From Todiramphus chloris collaris (Eukaryota; Chordata; Aves; Coraciiformes; Alcedinidae), in assembly GCA_025345505.1 (NCBI GenBank), contig JANVCC010000011.1, positions 9,336,184-9,400,183 of the forward strand: 64,000 nt of DNA, given 5' to 3'. The notes below the pieces were generated by a model. That model did not search any database. It was not told the DNA's origin and saw only the letters and a program-made list of their open reading frames with translations. This document shows, in pieces, positions 50,530 through 61,260 of the stretch. The first letter of the stretch is position 1; the number at the start of each line of letters is the position of its first letter. The position numbers and the translations under genes were made by a program.

Positions 50530-51959
50530 GGTATTTTTATAAGCTATGTTTTCAGAGTAGTTTAGTTGCTTAAGGGTACTAACCAGTGCACATTAATTTG
50601 CAGTAACATTTTGAAGCTTTAGAACAAGCTGCTCCCTGGATATTTGTGCCCTGGTGAATATTGCATAAAGTAAAATGAATTATATTTTTTAGAAGATATT
50701 TTGTATGTCATGAGTGTATTACTTTCCCTATATATTGTTGTCTGTAAAACAGATCTCAGAAGTAACTTTACCAAGTGTATCAAGGTTATATTAGCTACCT
50801 CAGTGGACTGTTGTGAGAACATTGCTTTTTTAGAAATGTAGCTTTTATCATTAACTTGTGGAAGGAACAGTCTAAAAGCTGTAAGTGAATGATTCCCTTG
50901 CCAGGCATGGCTCTTGATTGCTGTGAAGGGTGATTTGGGACGGAAAGGATGGTGAGTAAGATAGAAAAGAGAAGGTAAAGTACATATATCCATTATAAGC
51001 TTGTTCTTTCTGTGGAAGACATGATGCTATAGAAACGATTCAAGGAAATGGAAAGATATTTCAAGTGCAAATAATCTTTCCAAGGGAAGACCAGTCCTGT
51101 CAAAACTTTCTGTTAGTAGCTGTGGTGGCATTACAGCATTGTGGATCTAGAGTAATGCAGGAATCAGGGACATTATATATAATGCGAAATATTGACTATG
51201 CACAGTTATGCCATTCCCTTCTAGGAAGCCTGCATCCGGCTGGGCCAGATCCTGGCTACAACTGGGCCGCATCCTGTATGGCATGCAGCGCAAAGGAAGC
51301 TGCATTTTCCCTGTGTGGGAATTGCTGGTAAGCCCAGTCCTCCCCTACTTCAGGTTCGAGGTCTTTAAAGAATGTGGTTCTTGGATTCTTAGTCCACCAG
51401 AAAAATTATGTGTTTGCAGCCCAGTGAGATCTGCGGGGGAAAAGCAGGATTCTTCTCACCTAATTTATGATGACTCTGCCTCTGACGTAGATAATCTGCA
51501 TCTGCTCCACTCACTGTACCCTCTCTTTGAGTCCATGAGGAGGGATAAACACTTTTAGGACATGAATCATCTGATGCATTTTAGACATTTACATTAGAGT
51601 TGGATCACTTCCACTGTAGCACTGCCTATTTCCTCTCTATTTGATTATAGAGAGAACTTGGCTCGGAAATAGATGTCACCATCTAAAGTTAGGTGAAACA
51701 AATCCCACACAGACAGCCCGTTGTAGAGATGAGAACTGAATGGGAGATTCAGGCACAGGTTTTTTTTTTTGTGGTATTCTGAGAAGGAAGCCTAGAAAAG
51801 GACTGGGAAGGGAGTGACAGCCATATTTTAGCAAAATCTATGTAAGGGACAGAAAATGGAAAACATGAAGCTGGAAAGGGCTGGAAAAGGGGATAAATAC
51901 TGCATTAAGATGATTACATCTGATAACAAATTATTCAGAACATTCTAATCTGAAGCTGA

Positions 51960-52625
51960 CTGCAAAGAGCTGTAGCAGCATCTCGTAATACTGAGTAACT
52001 GGATAATAAAATGACAAATGAAAATTAATGCTCATGAGTGCAAAGTAATGCAAATGAAATAAAAATAACTCAAACTATTCATACATAATAACAGGCTCTA
52101 GATTAGCTATTACCATTCAGGAAATACATTTTGGAGTGACTGTGGATAGATTTCCGGAAACATTAGCTTAGTGTTCGGGGGAGGTCAAAAGAATATATGA
52201 GACATTAGGAATCACTGAGAAAGGGATGGAGTAAAACCAGAAAATGTTCTTATGTCACTGCATAAATTCACAGTGCTCCCACAGCTTGAATGAGTGTACA
52301 GTTCTTCCCCCATAGCCTTCAGGCAGGTACAAGAAAGCTAGAGATGAGATAGAGAAGAGCTGCAAGGTGATCAAAGATATACAACAGCAGGATAGACTTC
52401 AGCTCTCTCTCTGGTCTTGAAAAGAGATGGATGAGAATGTGCTACAGTAAAAGCCTATAAAACTATAAATGGGTTAAAGAAGGTGAATAGGAAATGATTC
52501 AAGGCACATTTTTCTCCTTCAGGTTGAGGGGACATACAATGAAATCATCAACAGTGGGTTTAAAAAGAACAAAAGGAACACTTTTTCACATTATTCAAAA
52601 TTAAATCACATTGCTCCTTGCAAAA
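51960..52625 (+). mobile_element. Ancient, highly degenerate CR1/L3-like LINE fragment
   Basis: The order of weak matches follows the ORF2 C-terminal region of old amniote CR1/L3 elements: AAAATGACAAATGAAAATTAA near 52008, GTGCAAAGTAATGC near 52038, TTGGAGTGACTGTGGATAG near 52132, AATCACTGAGAAAGGGATGG near 52210, CACAGCTTGAATGAGTG near 52280, GAGATGAGATAGAGAAGAGCTGC near 52342, TATAAAACTATAAATGGG near 52456 and TTTAAAAAGAACAAAAGGAAC near 52559. Many substitutions and deletions leave no open frame. The 3' end merges into A-rich sequence near 52625-52670. It is far more decayed than the bird CR1 copies in this window, so I infer that it was inserted before birds diversified. The match is from memory of the family and needs a library search. 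Confidence 0.7.
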
Positions 52626-55600
52626 GAAAGCCAAATAGATAAAAAAAATAGATAATAGATGAAAAAAAATTTATTCAGTTATGTATATTAAACATTGTGG
52701 TCCAATACAAATTCCTGAATAATTATCTCCTGAACAGCTAGCTGCTGGAAAACATATATTTTATTACTACATACTTATGTAATATCACAGTATTCTGTTC
52801 CTTACACACTTTCCTGAAGTACTGTCTGATGAGTGCTGTTGAGTCCATGTTCTGGGCTAAAATGGCATTTAACCTGATGCAGTATGGCTGTTCATGTTTG
52901 TCAGAGTGAAAAGAGTCTGAGAAATAGACAAACACCTTGGAGAAGGTCTATACCACAGAGGAGATTTGTACCATGGAAGAGGAAATCTGAGCTGAGTAGG
53001 GGACTGTTGTTGATATTCTTGGATACCAGCTTGGTGTAACGGATGGCAGACACTGCCACTGAAAGGCCGTCAAGAGATAATAAAGCAAATTTCTGTCCTA
53101 GCAAAAGCTGTTAGCTTAGGGATAACAGATGTAATTTATTGTTCTTTTTAGTTCAGCATTATTGTGAAGGAAGAGATCTTTGGTTTAGTCGAAGTATGTT
53201 CTGGGTAAGGTGGCCCTAATGAAGTATCATATCAAAAACACTGGACTTGGTTGAAATGAGCTGTACTTTGACCCAAGAACTCTGAGCAGCATGGGCTACT
53301 GGTGGTATAATGCAAAGCAACCGGAAGATTGCATCCCAAGAAGTGCAAGATGGATTTTCCTCTCCCCTCCCACACTCACTATGTATAGCTCTGGACATTT
53401 AGAGGATGAAGTAGTAGCAGACATGGACTTATTCCTTTCTTAGAGGTTTGGTTTGATAAAAACTAATGGAAGAAACACTATAAATAAGAGGACAGTGATG
53501 CAGGTATTTAGTAAGATAACCAGGATGTGGACCCATGGTAGCTTAAGGGGAGTTAAGTTGTAACTGTAACTTTTCTCCCTACTGATGGAGAGACACGGTG
53601 GAAAGGCAGCAGATCAGACTGTGTCCCAAGTTGCTTATTACAAATGTTGTTTACATCTTAGTGATATAATCAGGACACCTTAACAATGTGATTAATTAAA
53701 ACATCTTACTTCTTCTACCATTTACATTTTTGTCTACCCAGACATGGATTTTTCTTTGCCTGGTAATAGCATACATAGTTGGATGTAAGCCTTAACCTCT
53801 CCTTACTGCATTCAGTAAATTTGTTTTGCTAAACCAAAATGGACATATGGTTTCAGGCAGCTGCATTCGAGTGTGACTAGTAATAGTCACGACATTACCA
53901 AGGTGTCAAAAAGTCTTCTTGCTCGCTGTGTTATTCTGAAGTAATTTAAAAGGCGTCATACTGAGTCTACTCAATTTATGTCAGTCTTCAGAATGGACAA
54001 AAGGTCATTCTATGTTGAAAAGTAAGATTAAGAAAAAAAAAACAGAGAGAGAAAAAGACATTGTGATACTTAACCGAAATCCATCTATCTGTTTAGAATC
54101 GCATCTGCAGTGATGATGATCCTTCCACAACTTCCTGTCCTTCTCATCCCTCCACCCCTCTGCTGACATGAAGCAGAGGAAGGATGGATGTCCTTCTGCA
54201 TTACCTAGTGCCTATGGCCCTGTTGACTCAATTCCTATTCCACACCTTTCAAAACTTCTCTTCCTGACAATGTAGTTGGCTACCTGGATTTTTAGATTCT
54301 GTGTGAGATTTTCAGAACTGGACTAAATCAATTTGAATTTATAATTTATTTCAAAGTAGGGCAGATTTTGATTGGCAGCCTGTGGGATGTGATAAACACG
54401 GAATTCCAGCAGCAGAAAGTGTCATTTCAAGAAGCATACAAATACTTTAAAGTTAACCTTTTCCTTTGCTGTTTCATTTTCGGTAGATAGAGTTCTGCTT
54501 TCAGTGAATGGCAGTCAAGGCTATGTAACATGGTAGTTTTGTCTTGTTCAACGGTAAGGTTATACCTTTTCTTTTTTGTAACCCTAACCTAAGAAAAGTG
54601 ACAGGTGCTTATGGAGTCGTCTACACTGCAGCTAGAGCCACAAATCAGCAGAGCAGGAACGAAGTCCCATCCATCATCTAGGCAGGACTGGTGGGATGAA
54701 CATGGAATATAAAGTGAATGGAAGTGACACACATCAAAATTTGGGTGCAAAATCTTTGTGGGGATTAGCATGCTGTCAGTTCTTGCGTTCCAGTGTACCA
54801 TAAGTGAATCTGCATCTGTTATGCAACTGCTTTATCAGTAAAGCCTGAGCACAGAGTACGCTTCAAGAAAATGTTGAGAAAATAAGAACTTTCCCTGTGT
54901 GATACCAGAGAACTTTGTTAGAAGCAACACAGAGTTTCACGGTTGCGTTGCCAGACTTGATCTTGAGAAAGCAAATTTCTGTTATCTCACCTACATTCTG
55001 ATTTAAGCCCAAAACTCCAGAAAATACTCCCAGACACTATGATGCCTGTCTTCTCCTCTTCATGATTCAATAACCTTCATATATAAAAACTCCTGCTGCT
55101 TTTAGGATTTTCTTCTTGTCATTGTTGGACTCACATTTCAGAAAGCTCAGAAACCCCCCACTGAATTCAGTGCTGTCACTGCAAGGGCACTTCAGATACT
55201 CAGGTTAATGCAGTTAAAATCAGTTTCTGTGTTTCTACAAAGGGCTGTATATAAGTGCAATGTTACAAATGCCCATGATTCTAAATTATTGTCACCTTTA
55301 AGCTTTTAACAGTAATGCTAACACAGATACTCTCTGTTAATACCAATTTCAAAAGAATGTTTTTCCTGATCTCGTTTCATTTTAATGAAAAGCTAGAGAC
55401 TACAATCTATGGTCCCCCTCCTTGTTTTCCAGTAGCTTTACCATTCAAGAATGATTTTGAATTAAGCCTCATATATTTAGATGCCTTTTGGGCTATTTTC
55501 CTTACCTATTTCACCTCCCAGTCCCTCTGGTTTGCAAGTTGTTCAGGTGTGATTTCAGGGTCAATAACTTTCCAGCGACACTTTCAATGCTCTCTTCTAC

Positions 55601-55918
55601 AGAAGATATGCACAGAACTTTCCAGGGTGCTTATCTTTCATATGTGCATCAGACCAGGCTTAGAAACAACTCTGAAGCCATTACTAAAACCCTCATCTCC
55701 TTCCACCTGCCTCCCAAGAAGCAAAGTAATTTCATTGCATTCCATAGTTGTCTATCCTTGACTGTAAAGCACAGAGCAAATGGTTAATGCTTTTAAAACA
55801 GGAAAGCTGAAACTGGATGAACTTGAAGAGACTGAAGCCTGGATAAATTGCTTTACCACCTGCCAGATCCGATCAATACCCTCTTTTCCTTTAATATAGC
55901 TTAAAATCCAACAACAGC

Positions 55919-55949
55919 AAAAAAAAAAAAAACAAAACAAAAAAAAAAA
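55919..55949. repeat. A-rich tract (A14 C A4 C A11)
   Basis: A homopolymer with two C interruptions. It could be a retrotransposition tail on the plus strand, but no source gene is recognised upstream. Confidence 0.9.
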
Positions 55950-57916
55950 GGCTCAAGGGTTTAATTTATCAAAAAAAATGCATTCCTATTTTCCAGGCAC
56001 AGCATGTAATGCTTGACTCTCTGGACAGGAATCAGTAACTCCAGTTGAAGATATAATCTATCAAAAGTGTTATCTCTAAAGGAAATGTACTTCAAATTCT
56101 CATTTTCCTCTGAATACTACCTTCTGTCATTGATAACAAGTCACACATGCCCCAGAACACTTCTGCTTGCTCTTCCTACAGCTCCTGGAGAAAGCCAGGG
56201 GACATGCCACCTGCAGTTATGTAAGGAAGAGTGTTTACTCTAAATATAAAGCAGAAATGCAGAAACTGAACAAGAACAAACCTCTGGGCACTTGCAGTCA
56301 ATCCATATTAAGAATGGCAGCACTTACACTACAGCTCTATCATAGCCTGTTCCTCTGCCACTACCTGTGGCTATCAGCTTCTAGGAAATGCCAAGAGTCA
56401 TCATCTCATACTTGGACCTTAAATACATAATGCCTGCCAACACAACTCTTAGCTAAACTGAGCATAACTACAGGCTCCCAGACATGCCCTGTTCAACTCT
56501 AACGGCTGATCCAGCTCATCAATTGGTTTGGATGTCACAGCATAGTTGAAAAAAATATGAAACATAGTTCAATTCCTCATTTTTCAGGCTGCTGTGTCTT
56601 CTTCCTGTCTGGATCAGGGCCTTTCTATTTGCAGACTACCAAAAACTAAGGGAAATTAGGACTTCAGGGCCACCTGCATATTTTATTGACACCGGTAATC
56701 ACAGGTGCACCTGGAATACAGGGTAAGTTCATTCAGTCTGGCAAACTGCTTCACCTTCCCTTCTCATCATCTGAAGGGCTGAAACTGAAATTTAGTGGTT
56801 GGTTATGTATAATGCAGCCCTCTGCGTGGGGACATCAGTGTCTGCTACTGTTACTTGCTGAATTGCTTGCTTATCTAGGGAAAGCTGCTAATCCTGTGGG
56901 ACTTGTGCTTTTAGCACAGAAGGACCTGGATTTGCTCTCTTCAGGCAATAGAGTTGGTAGTCTGGGAATTGTTACACAAGTATAGTTACACTTCAGAGCA
57001 GATGTTCAAATTCATTGCAGACAAGTATAAAGGCACTTTTGAAGTTCCTGTTTGTGTAAATCTATCTCTGAATTGCCCAAATTGCAGTACAAATGTGATC
57101 CTAATTGTCTTGAGCTCTCCAAGAGACAGCCTTCTGAAAGATTAATGCTTTCTGAAAATGAAGGACTCTACAGTTGAAATTTGATGTACATTTCAGGTAC
57201 TTTGCATGGAAGAAAACAGGTTCTGTCTGCTACCCACTCACTTTTCCATGGCTGCTCGCTCCAGTGTTACCTCTTCTCTCTCTTCTACTGCTCATGTAGG
57301 CGAGCAGTGAATTACATCAGGGACCTGGTATAACTGAAAACATCCAATTCATTTTACCAGGTTATTTTTCAGACAGATCAGTTGTCTGTTAGAGTTCGGG
57401 GCACAGACATTTGCATTTGCACAACAGAAATGGAGAAGAGGGACTGAGGAAGAGGTCTGGGATTATTTAAACTGCTATAAGCAACACATCTAAATGAGAA
57501 ACCATAGCTGGAAATCTGTTCCATGTTTTTTCTCTATGTCCCAGCAAATGAAATTTGTGATTAGTTCTCTACTCCAATCTCACATAAAAGGAAAATGGGG
57601 GACAGAGGACTATAAAAAGGAAAGGATTAATCTCTGCTTCCTGTGAAGATCAGCAGTGTTTTTTGCTTAGCATGAGCTTTGTGTGCTGCAGCTGTGAGAC
57701 TGCTGAAGAACTGCTCTAGGAAGTACAGACTGGTGTCAATGGTTAGCAATGGGAAACAGTGGTTGGTGCCAGGGTCATGTTTTCCCACACTCACTGTTCA
57801 TCTTTCCCATCTGGAAGCTGGTGAACATTGGGCCTTCATAGACCTGCTAATGAAGTAGTAACACAGTTGACCACAACTGTGGAGTGGACTACAGGAAACA
57901 GATTGCTGACAAGTTA

Positions 57917-57940
57917 GTTTGTTTGTTTGTTTATTTGTTT
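57917..57940. repeat. (GTTT)n microsatellite
   Basis: Six tandem 4-mers, one of them ATTT. Confidence 0.9.
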
Positions 57941-58122
57941 CAGAAATCCTCCCACAAACACTGAAGGTATGCAATTGTACACAACTGTCTTGCAAGGAAG
58001 CTGCTTCAGCCACCTTCAGAAGCAGCAGGTCAAGTGAGGGTGTCACAGTTAAGATGAAAACAGCCTTCATTTGGTAGCGGTCAGGGTTAGAAAATCACAT
58101 TATTTTCAGTCCTAGTCCTTTT

Positions 58123-58143
58123 TTTACTCTTTTCAAGAGTAAA
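58123..58143. repeat. Perfect 9-bp inverted repeat with 3-nt loop
   Basis: TTTACTCTT (58123-58131), loop TTC, AAGAGTAAA (58135-58143). A stable short hairpin if transcribed. It is not followed by a terminator-like or microRNA-like extended arm. Confidence 0.85.
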
Positions 58144-59984
58144 TGGAACAATGTTTGGTCAGGTAAACTCCTCCATATATTTTTATGGACTAAGGAATGC
58201 TCAGTAGCCAAAAGGCTCCCTTATAATGCAGGCACAATATAACAGAAAATATAACAATATTTCATTGCCAATGTCTGTCCTGGGCAACAGAAACAACTTT
58301 CTTTAGACTGAAGAAACTTCATGTTTCTTAAATATTGAACAGTCAAAACCAGACAACGTGAGCGTGAAAGTCTTTACAATCCAGAAGATTTTTCTAAGGG
58401 AGAATGTTAGATGGTAACTGAGAGGGATTTTCTTGTCTTTATGTTCATCTACTACTAATGTAACTTCACTTGCTTCCAATGATTTTTCTCTTGATTTCTT
58501 ATGTTTGATTTACATCTTTATGAAGGAAAACAAGATCAAAGCAATGATGAAATCACCAAGAGTCACTTCGTGATTTATTCTTCTCACTGTCACCAAAACA
58601 GAACAGTTTCATAATCAACATAGATTTCTCCATAGGCATTAATCCAGGAAAAGCATTAAAGTGCCAGCTCATCTATTCTTGTTCAGGAAAACATGTCTTG
58701 GGCTTATGTATATTACTGAGTAGAGATCCCCCCTGAATTAAGTTAATCTCAAATAAATTTAGTTCTATATGGATGATACTATAGAATACTATAGTAGGTG
58801 TTACTGATAATCCAAAGATCACATCATTGTAATTCATTTTCTGTGCAGACATTTACTATGTGTGTGTAGTATGGAGATATACCCAAGGAAAAAAGTTGTT
58901 CTATCTAGCAGGACATATAAGCATATAACTAAGACACTTCTGCTGCAATATAGATTTTATCTCCATATTTTATTGGTGTTTTTAAAGCTAAGTATTTTAT
59001 TTCTTGGTCACATCAAATTTCCTGCTAAATTTACTTCAGTGATTTCAGAGATTCTGATTGGAGGAGTTTTTCTTTTCAGAATCAAATGCAAAATACATTA
59101 AAAAGTAAAAATAAGACGCTGTAAAAAAAAAAAAGTCACTGAATTGCATTTCACTAAACATAATAAAATAAGAAAGAATGAGATCAGTGAGGCAATCAAT
59201 ATACAGAGTACAGTTCAGAAAAACAGCCTGCACAAAGAAAGAAGAAACAGTTTGACTAAGTCAGAGTGAAGTTTTAGAAAAGCTCAGAAAAATATTGTAC
59301 ACTTTTCATTGACCTCTCTCAGATTTCTTAAGTGGTTACACTTACGAAAGATAAAAACAAGAAAAGTGCAATTATTTTATTCACATTTTCAGCACAGTAT
59401 AGGTACAACAGCCACAAGGTGGCAACACACCGTGCTGTGAAAGAAAATGATGATATTTTGTCTTATTTCAAGCACTCCACGCATGGTTGAAACGCACTGT
59501 CTTTTTAGCTTTGGGAAATTTAATAAGGAATAGACAGAAAGGAATAATTTTAAGAAAAAATAACTAATCCCACTGCTGTTATAAACATGTTGTTTCTCAT
59601 TTCTTTTCACTTTCCTATGGTTTCTCTCCAGTTATTGATGTTTGCTGTGTGCAGGGAGATAGTGGTTTGAAGGAGTGAAAGTGCTAGGACACGCAATATC
59701 CACTAGCATCTCTGCATTAAGGGACAGGTTTGTACTTGTGAATGTCACAGAGACTGAAGCTCATTGCTCTTTACAGTCAAAGGATGCCTCCATCAGTGGT
59801 GAGAAAGAAACAGATGCCTTTCCCCCCTGGAATAATAAAATTAGTGACACCATAGTGTTAAAAAGGACAGAAATGGGATAGCGTAACGTTCAAAGCCATG
59901 CTCTCAGGGTCCTACAGTGGGAACTTCTACAGTAAACTAAAGACTGTAATTGTAAGAGGTAACAAAAAGAAACTTGAATGGCTT

Positions 59985-61260
59985 AGAATCATAGAATTGT
60001 TTTGGTTGGAAAAGATCTTTAAGATCATCAAGTCCAACTGTTAAACCAGCAGTGCTAGGTCACCAATAAACCATGTACCTAAGTGACACATCTACATGTC
60101 TTTCAACCACTTCCCTGAGCAGCTTATTCCAGGTATTGACAACCCTTTCAGTGAAGAAATTTTTCATCTCTCCTGGTGCAGCTAAGGCCATTTCCTCTTG
60201 TCCTATCACTTGTTACTTGGGAGAACAGACAGACCTCCACCTCGCTAAAACCTCCTTTCAGGTAATTGTAGAGAGCAATAATGTCTCCCATCAGCCTCCT
60301 TTTCTCCAAGCTAAACAACCTCAGTTCCTTCAGCTGCTCCTCATAAGGCTTGTTCTTTAGACCCTTCACCATCCTTATTGCCCTTCTTTGGACAATGCTC
60401 CAGCTCCAGTCCTTTTAGTGAGAAGCCCCAAACTGAACACAGTACTCAAGCTGCAGCCTCACCAGTGCTGAGTACAGGGGGAAAATCACTTCCCTAGTCC
60501 TGCTGGTCATATAATTTCTGATACAAACCTGGATGCCGTTGGCCTTCTTGGCCACCTGGACACACTGATGACTCATATTCATCCGGCTGTCAACCAGCAT
60601 CCCCAGATCCTTTTCCACTGTGCAGTTTTCCAGCCACTCCTCCCCAAGCCAGTAGTGTTGCCTGGGGTTGGTGTGACCCAAGTGCAGCCCTCTGCACTTG
60701 GCCTTGTTAAACCTCATACAACTGACCTCGGCCCATAGATCCAACCAGTCCAGATGCCTCTGCAGAGCCTTCCTACCCTTGAGCAGATCAACACTCCTGC
60801 TCAATTTGGTGTCATCTGCTAACTTAGTGAAGGTGCCCTTGATCCCCTCATCCAGATCATTGATAAAGAGACTAAAGAGAACTGACCCCAATAGTGAGCC
60901 CTGGGGAACACCACTAGTGATGAGCTGCCAACTGGATTTAACTCCCTTCACCACCACTCTCTGGTTCTGGCCATCCAGCCAGATTTTTACCCAGCATAGA
61001 GTACACCCATCCAAGCCATGAGCAGCCAGTTTCTCCAGGAGAATGCTGTGGGAAACAGTTTACTGAAGTCCAGGTAGACAGCATCCACAGCCTTTTCCTC
61101 ATCCCCTAAGTGGGTCATCTTGGCATAAACGACATCTGGTTAGTCAAGCAAGACCTGCCTTTCATAAAACCATGCTGACTGGGCCTGATTGCCTGGTTGT
61201 CCTTTATATGATGCATGATGGCACTCAACGATGATCTGCTCCATAACTTGCCTGAGCATA
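59985..61260 (-). mobile_element. CR1 LINE, minus strand, longest copy in the window (about 1.28 kb)
   Basis: The 3' end is on the left (AGAATCATAGAATTG at 59985) with the 3' UTR type GGTTGGAAAAGATCTTTAAG, shared with the outer element at 28509-29548. Going right, the sequence covers the end of ORF2 and then the reverse-transcriptase palm and fingers. It stops near 61260 at CTCCATAACTTGCCTGAGCA, where 5' truncation is inferred. No endonuclease domain or ORF1 is present. The octamer tail is reduced to a single AGAATCAT unit plus a partial one, and no target-site duplication is evident. Confidence 0.95.
60148..61019 (-). pseudogene. CR1 ORF2 reverse-transcriptase remnant
   Basis: The minus-strand frame encodes the RT core of CR1 ORF2: [13 protein letters not shown], then [24 protein letters not shown] (RT motif), then LADDTKLS with the catalytic Ala-Asp-Asp at 60811-60819, where related copies usually have FADD. 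A thumb/C-terminal region follows ([53 protein letters not shown]). A single TAA at 60415-60417 interrupts the frame. It then continues in the same register ([34 protein letters not shown]) to a stop at 60148, caused by a shift of register just before the end of ORF2. The left arm of the RT domain and the endonuclease are missing. It is non-functional but well preserved. Confidence 0.9.

Larger units (their letters stand above)
45661..51959. other. Unique sequence with small simple repeats, no gene seen
   Basis: A T14 run lies at 47455-47468, an A15 run at 47939-47953, a TA-rich tract at 49279-49319 and a T16...A11 inverted arrangement at 50458-50529. The plus-strand frames 48594-49013 (139 codons) and 51208-51558 (116 codons) are the longest here. 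Neither shows a domain or family signature that I can name. Confidence 0.5.
52626..59984. other. Unique sequence with simple repeats, no gene seen
   Basis: A-rich runs lie at 55919-55949 and 59123-59134, a (GTTT)n run at 57917-57940 and a 9-bp hairpin at 58123-58143. The plus-strand frame 55315-55761 (148 codons) has no recognisable domain and an atypical composition. I regard it as chance. Confidence 0.5.

Noticed and set aside
51208-51558. 116-codon plus-strand open frame in a GC-richer spot
   Set aside because: It overlaps another open frame (51065-51331) and shows no domain. I considered an exon, but there are no convincing splice sites at its edges.
55315-55761. 148-codon plus-strand open frame, the longest outside CR1 sequence apart from none recognised
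   Set aside because: It matches no family I know, a second overlapping frame is open on the same strand, and the composition is that of the surrounding non-coding DNA.
55880-55949. Possible poly(A) tail of a processed pseudogene
   Set aside because: No upstream sequence resembling a spliced mRNA could be recognised, and no flanking duplication was seen.
58123-58143. Hairpin as a microRNA precursor or terminator
   Set aside because: The stem is only 9 bp, far short of a microRNA precursor. Bacterial-type terminators do not apply to this genome.
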